Of a stretch of 64,000 bases of DNA, positions 1 through 9,707 are shown piece after piece. The notes below the pieces were generated by a model that had not been told where the DNA came from, ran no database searches, and saw only the letters and a list, made by a program, of their open reading frames with translations. The stretch is from Pirellulaceae bacterium (lineage in GTDB: Bacteria > Planctomycetota > Planctomycetia > Pirellulales > Pirellulaceae). Within the stretch, counting starts at the first letter, position 1, and each line of letters starts with the position of its first letter. The translations under genes were made by a program, and so were the position numbers. Where the stretch lies: positions 1 through 64,000 of the forward strand of contig JADHUC010000003.1 in the NCBI GenBank assembly GCA_016784735.1, given 5' to 3'.

Positions 1-57
1 TCCTGGCTGATCGTCAACTTGATCATCCTGGCCCTCCTGGCCAATGCTCATCCTTGA
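1..57 (+). CDS. C-terminal end of a possible membrane protein (partial)
   Basis: An open frame runs from the window edge to TGA at 55-57. Its last 18 residues are strongly hydrophobic (LIVNLIILALLANAHP near the end), as in the tail of a membrane protein. The piece is too short to identify. It could also be chance, since only 18 codons are visible. Confidence 0.35.
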   Translation, partial: SWLIVNLIILALLANAHP

Positions 58-292
58 ATATAACCCTCCTCACGACGCCCGAAATATAACGCCGAAAACG
101 AATCCCAGAAACCGCAATTTCTCAGCTCGCGGCGTATAATTGACGCTAGACACGGCCCTCGCGTCAGCGGGAACGTTTGGCCACGTCCCTTCTCAACGCC
201 GTGATTTGCGGAAGACGCAACGGTTGCTCCCGCGCGCGGCCCGTTGGGCACTGCGGTTAAACGATGCTGTCCATCGTCTGTGCGTCTGCTCT

Positions 293-925
293 CTACCGCT
301 TCACCATCCTAAACGCGCATTCGGCTCCCCAGCCGCCGAAGATGGCCAGGTGGATGTACAACATGGCCAGCGATTCGAGATAGCGGGCATTCTTCAGTGA
401 TCCCGCGTCTACCGGTTCCATGTCCACGTCTTCGGTCAGTTGTTTGACGGTCGCTTTTGCCTCTTCGTCGTCGCCGCAGTAGAACATGCTCGCCTTCTGG
501 CCGTCGTACACGGGATTGACCATGCTGGCGTCGCTGACCGTGTTGAATGCCTTGACCACTTTGGCATCGGGCGCCCAAGCGGCGATTTCTTCGGCGGCTG
601 ATGTCGCGTCGCCCAACTCCAAACCGGAAAAATCACCCTTGATCGGATTGATGCAGTCGATCAGCAGCTTGCCGTCCAGGGGACCAATCGAGTCCAGCAC
701 TTCCTTGGTGACGTTCCAGGGAATCGCCAGAACCACGATTTGGCTGGACGCCCCTGCGTCGCTCACCGTGGTTGCGGTGGCGTTCGGGCCAGACTTCTCG
801 ACCAGCTTGCGTACTTCTTCGCTGTCTGGCTGCTGAGCGCCATACGTGACTTGATGCCCGTGCGTCGCCCAACGAATCCCTAGCGCGCTGCCAACGCGTC
901 CGGTTCCCAAAATGGCAATTTGCAT
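293..925 (-). CDS. NADPH-dependent F420 reductase-like NAD(P)-binding oxidoreductase
   Basis: This 210-aa protein opens with a Rossmann dinucleotide motif, ILGTGRVGSALG (about residues 4-15). It carries the hallmark layout of the F420-dependent NADP oxidoreductase/coenzyme F420 reductase-like family, including the DCINPIKG and VKAFNTVSD stretches. Length is normal for the family. The start ATG at 925 follows a GGGAAG-type ribosome site and lies 15 bp after the stop of the dehydrogenase gene upstream, so the two are probably co-transcribed. The true substrate and whether it uses F420 cannot be told from sequence; many bacterial members are general NAD(P)H oxidoreductases. Confidence 0.8.
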   Translation of the reverse strand: MQIAILGTGRVGSALGIRWATHGHQVTYGAQQPDSEEVRKLVEKSGPNATATTVSDAGASSQIVVLAIPWNVTKEVLDSIGPLDGKLLIDCINPIKGDFSGLELGDATSAAEEIAAWAPDAKVVKAFNTVSDASMVNPVYDGQKASMFYCGDDEEAKATVKQLTEDVDMEPVDAGSLKNARYLESLAMLYIHLAIFGGWGAECAFRMVKR

Positions 926-940
926 TTCGTTCTTCCCTTA

Positions 941-1924
941 TCACCAGGACCAGCCGTCTCGGAGCTCCTTGTTGATCACGCACGCTTCAGGCCACCGGCC
1001 TTCGTACAGATCGACAATACATTGGGCCGCGGTCGCCGGCATGGCCACCTCCGACACGTTGTCCAGGCCTCCCAGGTGCGTACAAAGGACGACATTGTCC
1101 AACTGCAAGAGTGGACTGTCCAGCGGAAGAGGCTCCTGCTTAAACACGTCCAACGCCGCGCCAAACAGATGTCCATTCGATAGAGCGTCGCACAGTGCGT
1201 CCTCGTCCACGGTTGCGCCACGGGACGTGTTGACGAAAATCGCTCCCTTCTTCATCTTTGCCAATGCATCGGCGTTGATGATATCCGCTGTCTCCGGCGT
1301 AGTAGGAAGATGCAGGCTGACCACGTCGGCAGTAGCCAATAACTCGTCGAAGGAACACAAGGCCACGCCTTGAGCGTCTGCAAACTCCTGGTCGGGTAGC
1401 GGGTCGTATGCGATGACCTCCATTCCCAAGCCGACGGCGCGCTTGGCCATCTCCTTGCCGATTCGACCGAGCCCCACGATACCGATCGTCTTGCCGGCGA
1501 TTCGCGGCCGCGCACGGATCACCCACCGGCCGGCACGCACGTTCTGGTCGCGCTCGACTAGTCCTCGCGTGAGGCACAACAGCAGTGCAATCGCGTGCTC
1601 GGCAGCCGACTTCTCGACCTCGCCCGGCGCGATCGTCACCACAATGCCCAGGTCGGTGGCCGCTGTCACGTCGACCGAATCGTACCCAACTCCGGAACGG
1701 GCTACGACGCGTAGCTGCGACTGAGACAGGATGTCCCGCGTCAGTGGCTCGACGCTGGCCAAGATCGCGTCCACGCCATCCAGCATACGCAGCAGGGTGG
1801 CCGGGTCCTTCCTGTCGGCGCCGGTGGGAGGATAAACAACTTCGAAACCGCCTCCCTGAAGGATTTCGCTGTAGCGACCAGGGCGGTTCAACAACATCGG
1901 TGGATTGACTAGAGCGCGCGGCAT
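941..1924 (-). CDS. D-2-hydroxyacid dehydrogenase (phosphoglycerate dehydrogenase-like)
   Basis: The product is a 327-aa NAD-dependent D-isomer 2-hydroxyacid dehydrogenase. It shows the nucleotide-binding GLGRIGKEMAKR motif, the catalytic Arg in NTSRGATVDEDAL, the Glu in DVFKQEPLP and the His in LCTHLGGLDNVSE. I chose the ATG at 1924 (MPRALVNPP); an in-frame TTG at 1966 would add 14 residues of poor character. It is the short type without an ACT domain, so it could act on phosphoglycerate, glyoxylate/hydroxypyruvate or another 2-oxoacid. It is followed at once by the F420-reductase-like gene. Confidence 0.85.
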   Translation of the reverse strand: MPRALVNPPMLLNRPGRYSEILQGGGFEVVYPPTGADRKDPATLLRMLDGVDAILASVEPLTRDILSQSQLRVVARSGVGYDSVDVTAATDLGIVVTIAPGEVEKSAAEHAIALLLCLTRGLVERDQNVRAGRWVIRARPRIAGKTIGIVGLGRIGKEMAKRAVGLGMEVIAYDPLPDQEFADAQGVALCSFDELLATADVVSLHLPTTPETADIINADALAKMKKGAIFVNTSRGATVDEDALCDALSNGHLFGAALDVFKQEPLPLDSPLLQLDNVVLCTHLGGLDNVSEVAMPATAAQCIVDLYEGRWPEACVINKELRDGWSW

Positions 1925-2107
1925 AGTGGGAATCGAGTTCTTCTGAGTGTGATTGAGACTGTTCAAGAAACCGTGTCCGTTCTACCTTCCCAGCCACTGG
2001 AATACAACCGACCGTGACCTTTGCGTTTCTCGCCTATTGTCTACAATTCGATGATACCCTCCCAATGAAGACACAATTACTCCGCATAAACTTGACGAGG
2101 TTACAGA

Positions 2108-2848
2108 GTGACGGAAAACGTAGAACAGTACCCTCGACTTGACGTGATTGCAGTCGGGGCACATCCGGATGACGCAGAAATCGCTGGCGGCGGCACATTG
2201 GCCGGTTTGGCCCAGCAAGGCTACAAGGTCGGGATTATCGACTTGACAGACGGCGAGCCGACGCCCAACTCGCCAGGCCCTGACGCCCGGCTCGAAGAGG
2301 CACAGAAGGCGGCCGAGGTGCTTGGGATTCAGAAACGAGTAACGCTGGATCTACCGAATCGACGATTATTCGACACGTTCGAAGCGCGAGTTGCGTTGGC
2401 CAAAGAATTCCGCAAGTATCGGCCGAAGCTCGTGATCGGCCTGGGCGATAAGACCCCAATGGCATCGCCGGATCACTGGCAAGCCATGCAAATCACCGAC
2501 GCCGCGGTTTTCTATTCGCGATTATCCAAGTGGGACGAGCATTTCGATGATTTGCCAACACACAGGATCTCCGGCCAATTGTATTTCCATCTGGCTTTCG
2601 AGCGTGCACCGACGAGCGCATCTGCCGGTATTTTTACCGTCGACATCAGCGACACGCTGGAGACGAAGCTGGCGGCGATTCGCTGTTACCAGACGCAGTT
2701 TCCACCCGATCGAGAGTACGTGTTGGACCGCATTCGCAACATAGCGATGACCGCGGGTGCGGCGGCCGGCTATGCTGCAGGCGAAACGTTTGTCAGCACG
2801 CGACCGCTGCGAACGCAGGACATGATGAAGCTGCTGTTTGACTGCTAG
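2108..2848 (+). CDS. PIG-L family deacetylase, BshB1-like
   Basis: This 246-aa zinc-dependent N-deacetylase has the PIG-L/LmbE metal motif GAHPDDAE (about residues 18-25) and the second metal-histidine region SPDHWQA (about 119-125). Overall layout matches BshB1-type enzymes, which deacetylate GlcNAc-malate in bacillithiol synthesis. The start is GTG at 2108. It lies divergent to the dehydrogenase gene and convergent with the RraA-like gene. No other bacillithiol genes are in the window, so the pathway assignment is inference; other GlcNAc-conjugate deacetylases share these motifs. Confidence 0.8.
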   Translation: MTENVEQYPRLDVIAVGAHPDDAEIAGGGTLAGLAQQGYKVGIIDLTDGEPTPNSPGPDARLEEAQKAAEVLGIQKRVTLDLPNRRLFDTFEARVALAKEFRKYRPKLVIGLGDKTPMASPDHWQAMQITDAAVFYSRLSKWDEHFDDLPTHRISGQLYFHLAFERAPTSASAGIFTVDISDTLETKLAAIRCYQTQFPPDREYVLDRIRNIAMTAGAAAGYAAGETFVSTRPLRTQDMMKLLFDC

Positions 2849-2895
2849 TCGCTTCTGTTCCGGCGCCGCCCCGGACTCGTGGGAGATTCGTACAG

Positions 2896-3624
2896 TCAGC
2901 CACCTCTCGACACGTCTTGCTTCAGCTTTGCCACGACCGCCTGGAATTCCTCCCTCAACTCGGTAAACCTGGCGATGCTCTTCTCGCCCGGCGACTGGAC
3001 GTATTCCAGGATAATTCGCTCGGCCGCGACGAACTCGTCGCCGATTGCAGCCACTTCGGCCGCGATTTCCACGGGGATGGTGGTCACGCCGTTAAGGTCG
3101 CCGTGCAGCAGATCTCCTTGGCACACGGTCAATCCGCCCAATCGCACGGGCAAACCGACGTGAAGAATGTGACAGTAGGCGTGCGCTGCGATCGTCGAGC
3201 CGGTGAAGACGGGATACTTCAGCTCACGCACCTGGTCCAGATCCCGCCCAGCACCATTGGTCACCAAGCCGGCCGAACCAAACGCTTTGTACGTGGAACA
3301 CATCACTTCGCCGAAAACTGCGGCGACGGGTGGATCGTCGAGGTCTTGGAATACGACCACGGGTGGGCCGGAAAGCTGTTCGAATTGTTCGAGTTGTTTT
3401 TCGATGGTCCCGTACGCGTCGCCACCCACAGGCGGCGCGTCCGAGCGGAACGACCCGGTAGCAGCAAAGCCGACCATCGGGGGAAACTCCGGGAAGTCGC
3501 ACCGAATCCGCTGATCCATGTAGCCGCGATTGCGGGGCCGAACGTCGAACAGTTCGACAATGTTGCAGATCGTCGGCGTATCGAATGCGGCCAGTTTGGC
3601 GAGCGTCGCGGAAGATATCGTCAT
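2896..3624 (-). CDS. RraA family protein (aldolase/RNase E-regulator fold)
   Basis: This 242-aa protein belongs to the RraA/HMG aldolase family. Visible signatures include VVFQDLDDPPVAAVFGEVM, the GLVTNGAGRDLDQVRE region carrying the typical DG.RD-like aldolase/metal site in altered form (NGAGRD), and GDLLHGDLNGVTTIP. Members either cleave 4-hydroxy-4-methyl-2-oxoglutarate or oxaloacetate, or are non-enzymatic. Isolated members like this one are usually predicted lyases of sugar-acid or aromatic breakdown. The ATG at 3624 follows GGAG. The gene converges on the deacetylase gene. Confidence 0.8.
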   Translation of the reverse strand: MTISSATLAKLAAFDTPTICNIVELFDVRPRNRGYMDQRIRCDFPEFPPMVGFAATGSFRSDAPPVGGDAYGTIEKQLEQFEQLSGPPVVVFQDLDDPPVAAVFGEVMCSTYKAFGSAGLVTNGAGRDLDQVRELKYPVFTGSTIAAHAYCHILHVGLPVRLGGLTVCQGDLLHGDLNGVTTIPVEIAAEVAAIGDEFVAAERIILEYVQSPGEKSIARFTELREEFQAVVAKLKQDVSRGG

Positions 3625-3664
3625 GTCAGATTGTCTCCATTGTGCTTCTTGTTTGCCTTCGCAG

Positions 3665-5284
3665 TCAACGATCCGCTTCGAGTCCTTTGAGAATCAACTC
3701 CCTGGCGGTATCGGTCAGGCTTGGTGGCCGTTCATCCGGCTTGTTGGGATCCAGCGGCGGGTCGCTGGGGAAGCGAAATGCTTCAATGCGTTTCCGAAGC
3801 CGCTCGTTTGGTTCGCACTTCGCGAGGAACGCATCCCATGCGGTGGCCTCGGCCGGCGAGAGGCCCTGATACCAGATCACGTATTCGCCTAGTTCTTGGC
3901 CCGTCAGGATCACGCGGCCGAATCGTGCGGTCTGCGATTCGGCATCCGGCTCGCTCCACGCGGCGTACGATAACGCGGGCAACGAGCGGCCCGCCGCAGG
4001 CACGTGTTCCGACGCGACTTCACCCGCCTGGGTATCCCCGGATGCATCCCACGTGGCCGCTTCGATCGGCGACAGCCCCTGATGCCAGATCACGTATTCG
4101 CCCCGTTTTTGGCCCGTTAGGATCACACGGCCGAAATGTGCGGTTTGCGATTCGGCATCTGGCTCGCTCCACTTGGCGTACGATAACGCGGGCAACGGAC
4201 CGGTCGGCGCCAGTTCGTGTTCCCACGTGACTACACCGACCCGGGCATCCCATTTGCCGTTCGTTCTAAACGGTTTCGTGCCACACGCAAGCCTGACTTC
4301 GAGTCGATCTGGGCTGGCAAATGGATGGATTGGGAACAACTGTCCCAAAACCAGTCCGCCGACAACGTCCATGGGCTCCGGGGGCTTCGCGTCCGGGGCC
4401 CTTGACTTGTCCTGCTCCCAGTGGTTGAGTTTTCTCTTGTAGAGATCCGTCGAGCGGACATACGCCTCGAAGGACGTTTTCACGCGATCCGCGTTGGCCA
4501 GAAACGCGAGGCATTCCGGGACAGCTTCGTCTTCCGGCACTCCCATTTTTCGCGCCAAGCCACGCCTGATTATCGACAGCAGGAGATCCGGATGTTCCTC
4601 TGCGCCTGATATCGCCCGTACCAGGCGCGGCAGTCCCTCCGCGGTCACGTATCCTCGTTCGCGAAGGTATTGCCACACTCGGACTGCGAATTCTGCCTCG
4701 CCGATTTCTTTCGGACGGCCCACTGCATCGTTGGTCCAAACATAGATGGCAACGTTTTTCAGATCTCGACGCAGATCGCGGTCCAAGATATCACGGAGTC
4801 TCGCGAAATCCGCGGTCTCGCCGATTTCCGATCGGAACCAGCCGATCAGCAGGTCGACCAACTGGTCGGCGGCGGCACCACGCCGCGCCAACTCGGCCGC
4901 GAGATCATCGTCGCCGCGGAATCGCTCCGCGTAGATCACGGTGTTGCCAAGGGGCGATGTATAGCGCGTGTACGTTCCGGAGCCTCCCACGTCGGCTGGC
5001 GTATGTTCCTGGAAGATGCCGATGAACACGTGTTTCCTGCCCCCGTCGGTGGGGCGCCCGTCGCCGTAGATCTGCTCCAAACGGTCGAGCTTATCCCGCG
5101 ACAACGGTGCAATCTGCGTTTCCGGTTGTTCTTCCGCCACGGTCGCACCACCAACGTGCCAGCAGGTCAGTTTTCGCTCGAAGGAATCTCCCTTCGGCGT
5201 GATTTCGACGAGGAATTCGTCGTACGCACACCCGTTCAATAGACCGGAGACAATTAACATCGCAAAAGCAAGTCCGCTTCTCAT
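3665..5284 (-). CDS. Hypothetical lipoprotein with two 71-residue C-terminal repeat units
   Basis: This 539-aa exported protein has a signal ending in a lipobox-like SGLLNGC (MRSGLAFAMLIVSGLLNGC). The ATG at 5284 is preceded by AGAGGAG, which decides the start; an upstream in-frame extension has no signal character. The C-terminal third holds two copies of a 51-residue segment beginning LPALSYA.WSEPDAESQTA, 43 of 51 residues identical, repeating every 71 residues. The middle contains AEFAVRVWQYLRERGYVT and similar helical stretches. I do not recognise the family. It is divergently transcribed from the methyltransferase gene. Confidence 0.75.
   Translation of the reverse strand: MRSGLAFAMLIVSGLLNGCAYDEFLVEITPKGDSFERKLTCWHVGGATVAEEQPETQIAPLSRDKLDRLEQIYGDGRPTDGGRKHVFIGIFQEHTPADVGGSGTYTRYTSPLGNTVIYAERFRGDDDLAAELARRGAAADQLVDLLIGWFRSEIGETADFARLRDILDRDLRRDLKNVAIYVWTNDAVGRPKEIGEAEFAVRVWQYLRERGYVTAEGLPRLVRAISGAEEHPDLLLSIIRRGLARKMGVPEDEAVPECLAFLANADRVKTSFEAYVRSTDLYKRKLNHWEQDKSRAPDAKPPEPMDVVGGLVLGQLFPIHPFASPDRLEVRLACGTKPFRTNGKWDARVGVVTWEHELAPTGPLPALSYAKWSEPDAESQTAHFGRVILTGQKRGEYVIWHQGLSPIEAATWDASGDTQAGEVASEHVPAAGRSLPALSYAAWSEPDAESQTARFGRVILTGQELGEYVIWYQGLSPAEATAWDAFLAKCEPNERLRKRIEAFRFPSDPPLDPNKPDERPPSLTDTARELILKGLEADR
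3830..4195 (-). repeat. Intragenic tandem duplication, 213-bp period
   Basis: Copies at 3830-3982 and 4043-4195 (153 bp each, period 213 bp) encode near-identical 51-aa segments of the lipoprotein. The DNA is more diverged than the protein, with many third-position changes. That points to an old duplication held under selection for the amino acid sequence. Confidence 0.85.
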
Positions 5285-5422
5285 GGCATTTCTCCTCTGG
5301 GCGACATGTGCCTCAGCCATCGTGCTGACGTGATCCACGAACGACAGTTCCATATTTCACTTTCTCGCGGGGTTTTGCAAGTACGGTGGCGACGACAGCC
5401 AGTTTACGGTTACGATGGGACC

Positions 5423-6676
5423 ATGAGCGATCCGTCTTCTGAAATACCGACTTCCAACCAAGACGCCCGCGAGGTAGCCAGTGGATATGGGACTGCGCTG
5501 GCGGTTCTCAAGCCTCGCAAAGCGGGTCCGTTCCGCGGGCGGCACCCTTGGGTCTTCGACTCGGCAATCGACCGGATCGAAGGAGACGCCGACGACGGAG
5601 ATGTCGTCGAATTGGTCACCGAGAAGCGTAAGTTCATCGCACGCGGGATCATCAACCGTCGCAGTCGCTTGCGGGTGCGTCTGTACACCTGGGACGGCGG
5701 CGAACTGCTGGACGATTCGTTTTGGCGGCGTCGCGTTCAGCAAGCCATTCGATTTCGGGGACAACTCGGTTATGACGATCCGGCTGGAGCCGCGCGGTTG
5801 GTTTACAGCGAGGCGGACGGTTTGAGCGGCTTGATCGTCGATCGGTATGGTCAGCATCTGGTGGTTCAACTCAACTCGTTGGCAATGGCCGCTCGATTGG
5901 AGACCCTTATCGAGTTGCTGGTTGCAGAATTGTCTCCGCAAAGCGTAACAGTGCGCGGCGAGGCCGGAATTGCCAAAGCGGAAGGTATTTCACCGCCGCA
6001 GGGCACTGCCTGGGGCGAACTGCCGGATGGCCCCGTATTTATCGAAGAGCACGGCCTGCGCTACGGCGTAGATTTGTTAACGGGCCAGAAGACCGGTTTC
6101 TACCTGGACCAGCGCGACAATCGGCGCGTAGCAGCGGAATACGTACGGGATCGTCGTGTTCTCGATCTGTTCTGCTTCAGCGGCGCGTTCAGCCTCTCGG
6201 CGTCACTGCTGGGACAAGCGCGCGAAGTGGAAGGCGTCGACACGAGCGACAAAGCGATAGCTTTGGCGCGGGCCAACGCCGAGTTGAACGGCGCAACCAA
6301 CGTCCGTTTTCGCCAGGAAGACTGTTTCGCAGCTCTTGACTCGTTGCGTGCGGCGGGCGAGCGATTTGGAGCGGTCATCCTGGACCCCCCAAAGTTCACT
6401 CGAACGCGGCAGGGCGCCAGCGCGGCTCTGCAGGCGTATCACCGTATCAATCGCCTCGCGGTCGAGTTGCTTGAACCGGACGGCATCCTGGTCACGTGCA
6501 GTTGCTCGGGAAGTATCAGCCGCGAAGATTTCCTCAGGATGCTGTCTGGAGTTACGCAAAAGACGGGGCGCCAAATCCAAGTGATCCAGCAGCGCGGCGC
6601 ATCGCCGGATCATCCTGTCATTCCTACTTGCCCAGAAAGCGAGTACCTGAAGTGTTTCATCTGCCGGGTAGTATGA
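5423..6676 (+). CDS. Class I SAM-dependent rRNA methyltransferase, RlmI/YccW-like
   Basis: This 417-aa protein has an N-terminal PUA-like RNA-binding region (LKPRKAGPFRGRHPWVFDSAI, starting about residue 26) and a C-terminal Rossmann methyltransferase. SAM motif I is VLDLFCFSGAFSLSA and the catalytic-type motif is ILDPPKFTR. A C-terminal CSCSG motif matches the cytosine-C5 23S rRNA methyltransferase RlmI family. The start ATG at 5423 (MSDPSSEIP) was preferred over an upstream in-frame start that overlaps the divergent lipoprotein gene. Target base is inferred from the family only. Confidence 0.85.
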   Translation: MSDPSSEIPTSNQDAREVASGYGTALAVLKPRKAGPFRGRHPWVFDSAIDRIEGDADDGDVVELVTEKRKFIARGIINRRSRLRVRLYTWDGGELLDDSFWRRRVQQAIRFRGQLGYDDPAGAARLVYSEADGLSGLIVDRYGQHLVVQLNSLAMAARLETLIELLVAELSPQSVTVRGEAGIAKAEGISPPQGTAWGELPDGPVFIEEHGLRYGVDLLTGQKTGFYLDQRDNRRVAAEYVRDRRVLDLFCFSGAFSLSASLLGQAREVEGVDTSDKAIALARANAELNGATNVRFRQEDCFAALDSLRAAGERFGAVILDPPKFTRTRQGASAALQAYHRINRLAVELLEPDGILVTCSCSGSISREDFLRMLSGVTQKTGRQIQVIQQRGASPDHPVIPTCPESEYLKCFICRVV

Positions 6677-6783
6677 TGGTGTGTGGGTACGCAATGCGTG
6701 GGACGTTTCTTCTGCCATGCGACGGTTGCGACAATCGGGCAGAGTCGCGATGATGTTTTGTTGGGTGCAGCCAAACAGATTAA

Positions 6784-7812
<1,029 letters not shown>

Positions 7813-7841
7813 GTTGGACAGCGGCACTTTGGCGTCCTGAA

Positions 7842-7904
7842 GTAACCCGAAGCGTGAGCGAGGAAACACTTTGGGGCGATTCCCTCGCTCACGCTTCGGG
7901 TTAC
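7842..7904. repeat. Long palindrome (family A), REP-like
   Basis: Left arm 7842-7863 (GTAACCCGAAGCGTGAGCGA..) and right arm 7882-7904 are near-perfect inverse complements around an 18-bp loop. The symmetry extends outward imperfectly to about 7814-7938: GGACAGCGGCACTTTGG on the left against CCAAAGTGGTACTGTCC on the right. It lies between hemB and hemL. It can form a strong hairpin and could attenuate read-through, but its two-layer symmetry looks like a small dispersed element. Confidence 0.85.
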
Positions 7905-7962
7905 TATACGAACCTTCCGCCCAAAGTGGTACTGTCCCTTGATGACCACGAGGAAATCAACT

Positions 7963-9249
7963 ATGTCGCGAGAGAAGAGCCACGAGATATTCACCCGAGC
8001 CCAGCAACTGATGCCGGGCGGCGTGAACAGCCCGGCGAGGGCTTTTGGCGCCGTTGGCGGCGAGCCACTCGTGTTTGCCAACGCCCAAGGTGCGTATCTG
8101 TACGACGTCGACGGCAACCGGTACATCGACTACATCGGCTCGTGGGGCCCGATGATCCTCGGGCATCGACACCCGAAGGTGGATGAAGCAATCCGCGATG
8201 CAGTCGGCCGCGGCACGAGTTTCGGCGCACCCACCGAAGCCGAGAATAAACTGGCCGAATTGATCATCGAAGCGGTGCCATCCGTCGAGAAAGTCCGTTT
8301 GGTCAATTCCGGTACCGAAGCCACGATGAGCGCCATTCGCCTGGCCCGCGGTTACACTGGCCGAGATATCATCGTTAAATTCGCAGGCAACTACCACGGT
8401 CACGTCGATAGTTTGTTAGTCGCCGCGGGCAGTGCGGCCGCGACTTTGGCCGTGCCGGACTCGCCCGGCGTAACGGCGGGGACCAGCGCGGACACATTGG
8501 TACTGAAGTACAACGACGTGGGCGGCGTGAAAGCGGCTTTCGACGAGCACGGCTCGCGCATCGCTGGTGTCATTCTGGAGCCGGTCGTGGGCAACATGGG
8601 CTGCGTGATCCCGACACAGGAGTTCCTTCAAACGCTGCGCGCGGTCACGCAGCAGTCTGGGGCAGTTCTCATTTTCGACGAAGTCATGACAGGCTTCCGC
8701 GTAGCCTTTGGCGGGGCGCAGTCGCTGTTCGGAGTCACACCGGACCTCACGACGCTGGGAAAAATCGTTGGCGGTGGCATGCCCATAGGTGCCTACGGCG
8801 GGAAAGCCGAGATCATGGACAACATTCTGCCCGCCGGAAAGGTGTTTCAGGCAGGCACACTGAGCGGCAATCCGGTGGCAACCGCGTCGGGGATCGCAAC
8901 GCTGAAGGCACTGCGCGACGATTCACCGTACGAACGCCTGGAGGAACTCGGTGCGAGATTGGCTGCCGGCTTGGACAGCGCCGCCGGTGACGCCGGAATC
9001 CCACACACTCTGACACGTGTCGGCAGCATGATGACCTTGTTCTTCAATCCCGATCCGGTGACCGATTGGGACGTGGCCGCCAAGTGCGATAAGGAACGAT
9101 TCGCGAAGTACTTTTGGGGTCTGATCGACAGCGGCGTCTACATGCCGTGCAGCCAGTACGAAGCGTTATTCGTGTCCGCCGCTCACAGCGAAGAGGATAT
9201 CGACGCCACAATTGACGCTGCGCGAGAGGTGCTCGGCGGACTAGCCTGA
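7963..9249 (+). CDS. hemL: Glutamate-1-semialdehyde 2,1-aminomutase
   Basis: This 428-aa class III aminotransferase-fold enzyme converts glutamate-1-semialdehyde to 5-aminolevulinate, the substrate of the upstream HemB. It shows VNSGTEATMSAIRLAR, the NYHGHVDSLL motif, FDEVMTGFRV, and the PLP lysine in TLGKIVGGGMPIGAYGG at K267. The ATG at 7963 sits 8 bp after GAGG, which decides it over TTG 7939 and ATG 7942. Presence of HemL means the organism uses the C5 (glutamyl-tRNA) route. Length is typical. Confidence 0.97.
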   Translation: MSREKSHEIFTRAQQLMPGGVNSPARAFGAVGGEPLVFANAQGAYLYDVDGNRYIDYIGSWGPMILGHRHPKVDEAIRDAVGRGTSFGAPTEAENKLAELIIEAVPSVEKVRLVNSGTEATMSAIRLARGYTGRDIIVKFAGNYHGHVDSLLVAAGSAAATLAVPDSPGVTAGTSADTLVLKYNDVGGVKAAFDEHGSRIAGVILEPVVGNMGCVIPTQEFLQTLRAVTQQSGAVLIFDEVMTGFRVAFGGAQSLFGVTPDLTTLGKIVGGGMPIGAYGGKAEIMDNILPAGKVFQAGTLSGNPVATASGIATLKALRDDSPYERLEELGARLAAGLDSAAGDAGIPHTLTRVGSMMTLFFNPDPVTDWDVAAKCDKERFAKYFWGLIDSGVYMPCSQYEALFVSAAHSEEDIDATIDAAREVLGGLA

Positions 9250-9271
9250 CGCGGCTGTCGGCCGCAACGAC

Positions 9272-9377
9272 GTAGGGTGGGCCAAGTCTTCGCGGGCCCA
9301 CCGCTCAGTACTCGGTACTCAGTACTCGGTACTCAGTGCGCAGCCCGGTGGGCCCGCGAAGACTTGGCCCACCCTAC
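9272..9377. repeat. Long perfect palindrome (family B) with tandem-repeat loop
   Basis: Two perfect 31-bp arms, 9272-9302 and 9347-9377, begin GTAGGGTGGGCCAAGTCTTC on the left. The 44-bp loop contains tandem copies of a 14-bp unit, AGTACTCGGTACTC. It sits between hemL and the convergent DUF4404 gene. It may end transcription in both directions, but its length and loop structure suggest a mobile or REP-like element. Confidence 0.9.
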
Positions 9378-9428
9378 AAAGACGAACGCACGGTTCGCGT
9401 CCCGTTCCGCGGAAGGCTTGAAGCCGAG

Positions 9429-9704
9429 TCAAATGCCCATTTGCCCGAGACCGTCAATCAAGCGACCGATGATCCCGGTCAACGTTGGATGAGAACCTTC
9501 AAAATCGTGCGTAGCGTCGTTCAACCGATCCATTAAGGACTCCGCCTCCAGTTCGGCTGACTCTTCCTCGTTCAATGCCGCTTGGATCTCGCGCAAGGCC
9601 TCCTCGAGCACCTCGCGCGCCTCGTCGTCCAACGTTTCCAGTGATTGCAGTTCCTCCTCGAGCTCCGTGACCGTTGCCTTGAGTTTTTCCACTTGCTCGG
9701 ACAT
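9429..9704 (-). CDS. DUF4404 family protein
   Basis: This 91-aa, acidic, largely helical protein has the DUF4404 pattern: an N-terminal coiled coil (VEKLKATVTELEEELQSLE), then LMDRLNDATHDFEGSHPTLTGIIGRLIDGLGQMGI, with the conserved F..SHP.L....R..D.L..MGI tail. Function is unknown. The ATG at 9704 follows GAGGAG, and that ribosome site overlaps the stop of the Uma2-family gene 3 bp upstream, so translation is probably coupled. Confidence 0.85.
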   Translation of the reverse strand: MSEQVEKLKATVTELEEELQSLETLDDEAREVLEEALREIQAALNEEESAELEAESLMDRLNDATHDFEGSHPTLTGIIGRLIDGLGQMGI

Positions 9705-9707
9705 TTT

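Noticed and set aside
2917-3690. Plus-strand 257-codon frame
   Set aside because: It is antisense to the RraA-family gene and has no recognisable motif.
9303-9346. Possible CRISPR-like repeat from the repeated TACTCGGTACTC pattern
   Set aside because: Units are contiguous with no spacers and form the loop of a large palindrome.
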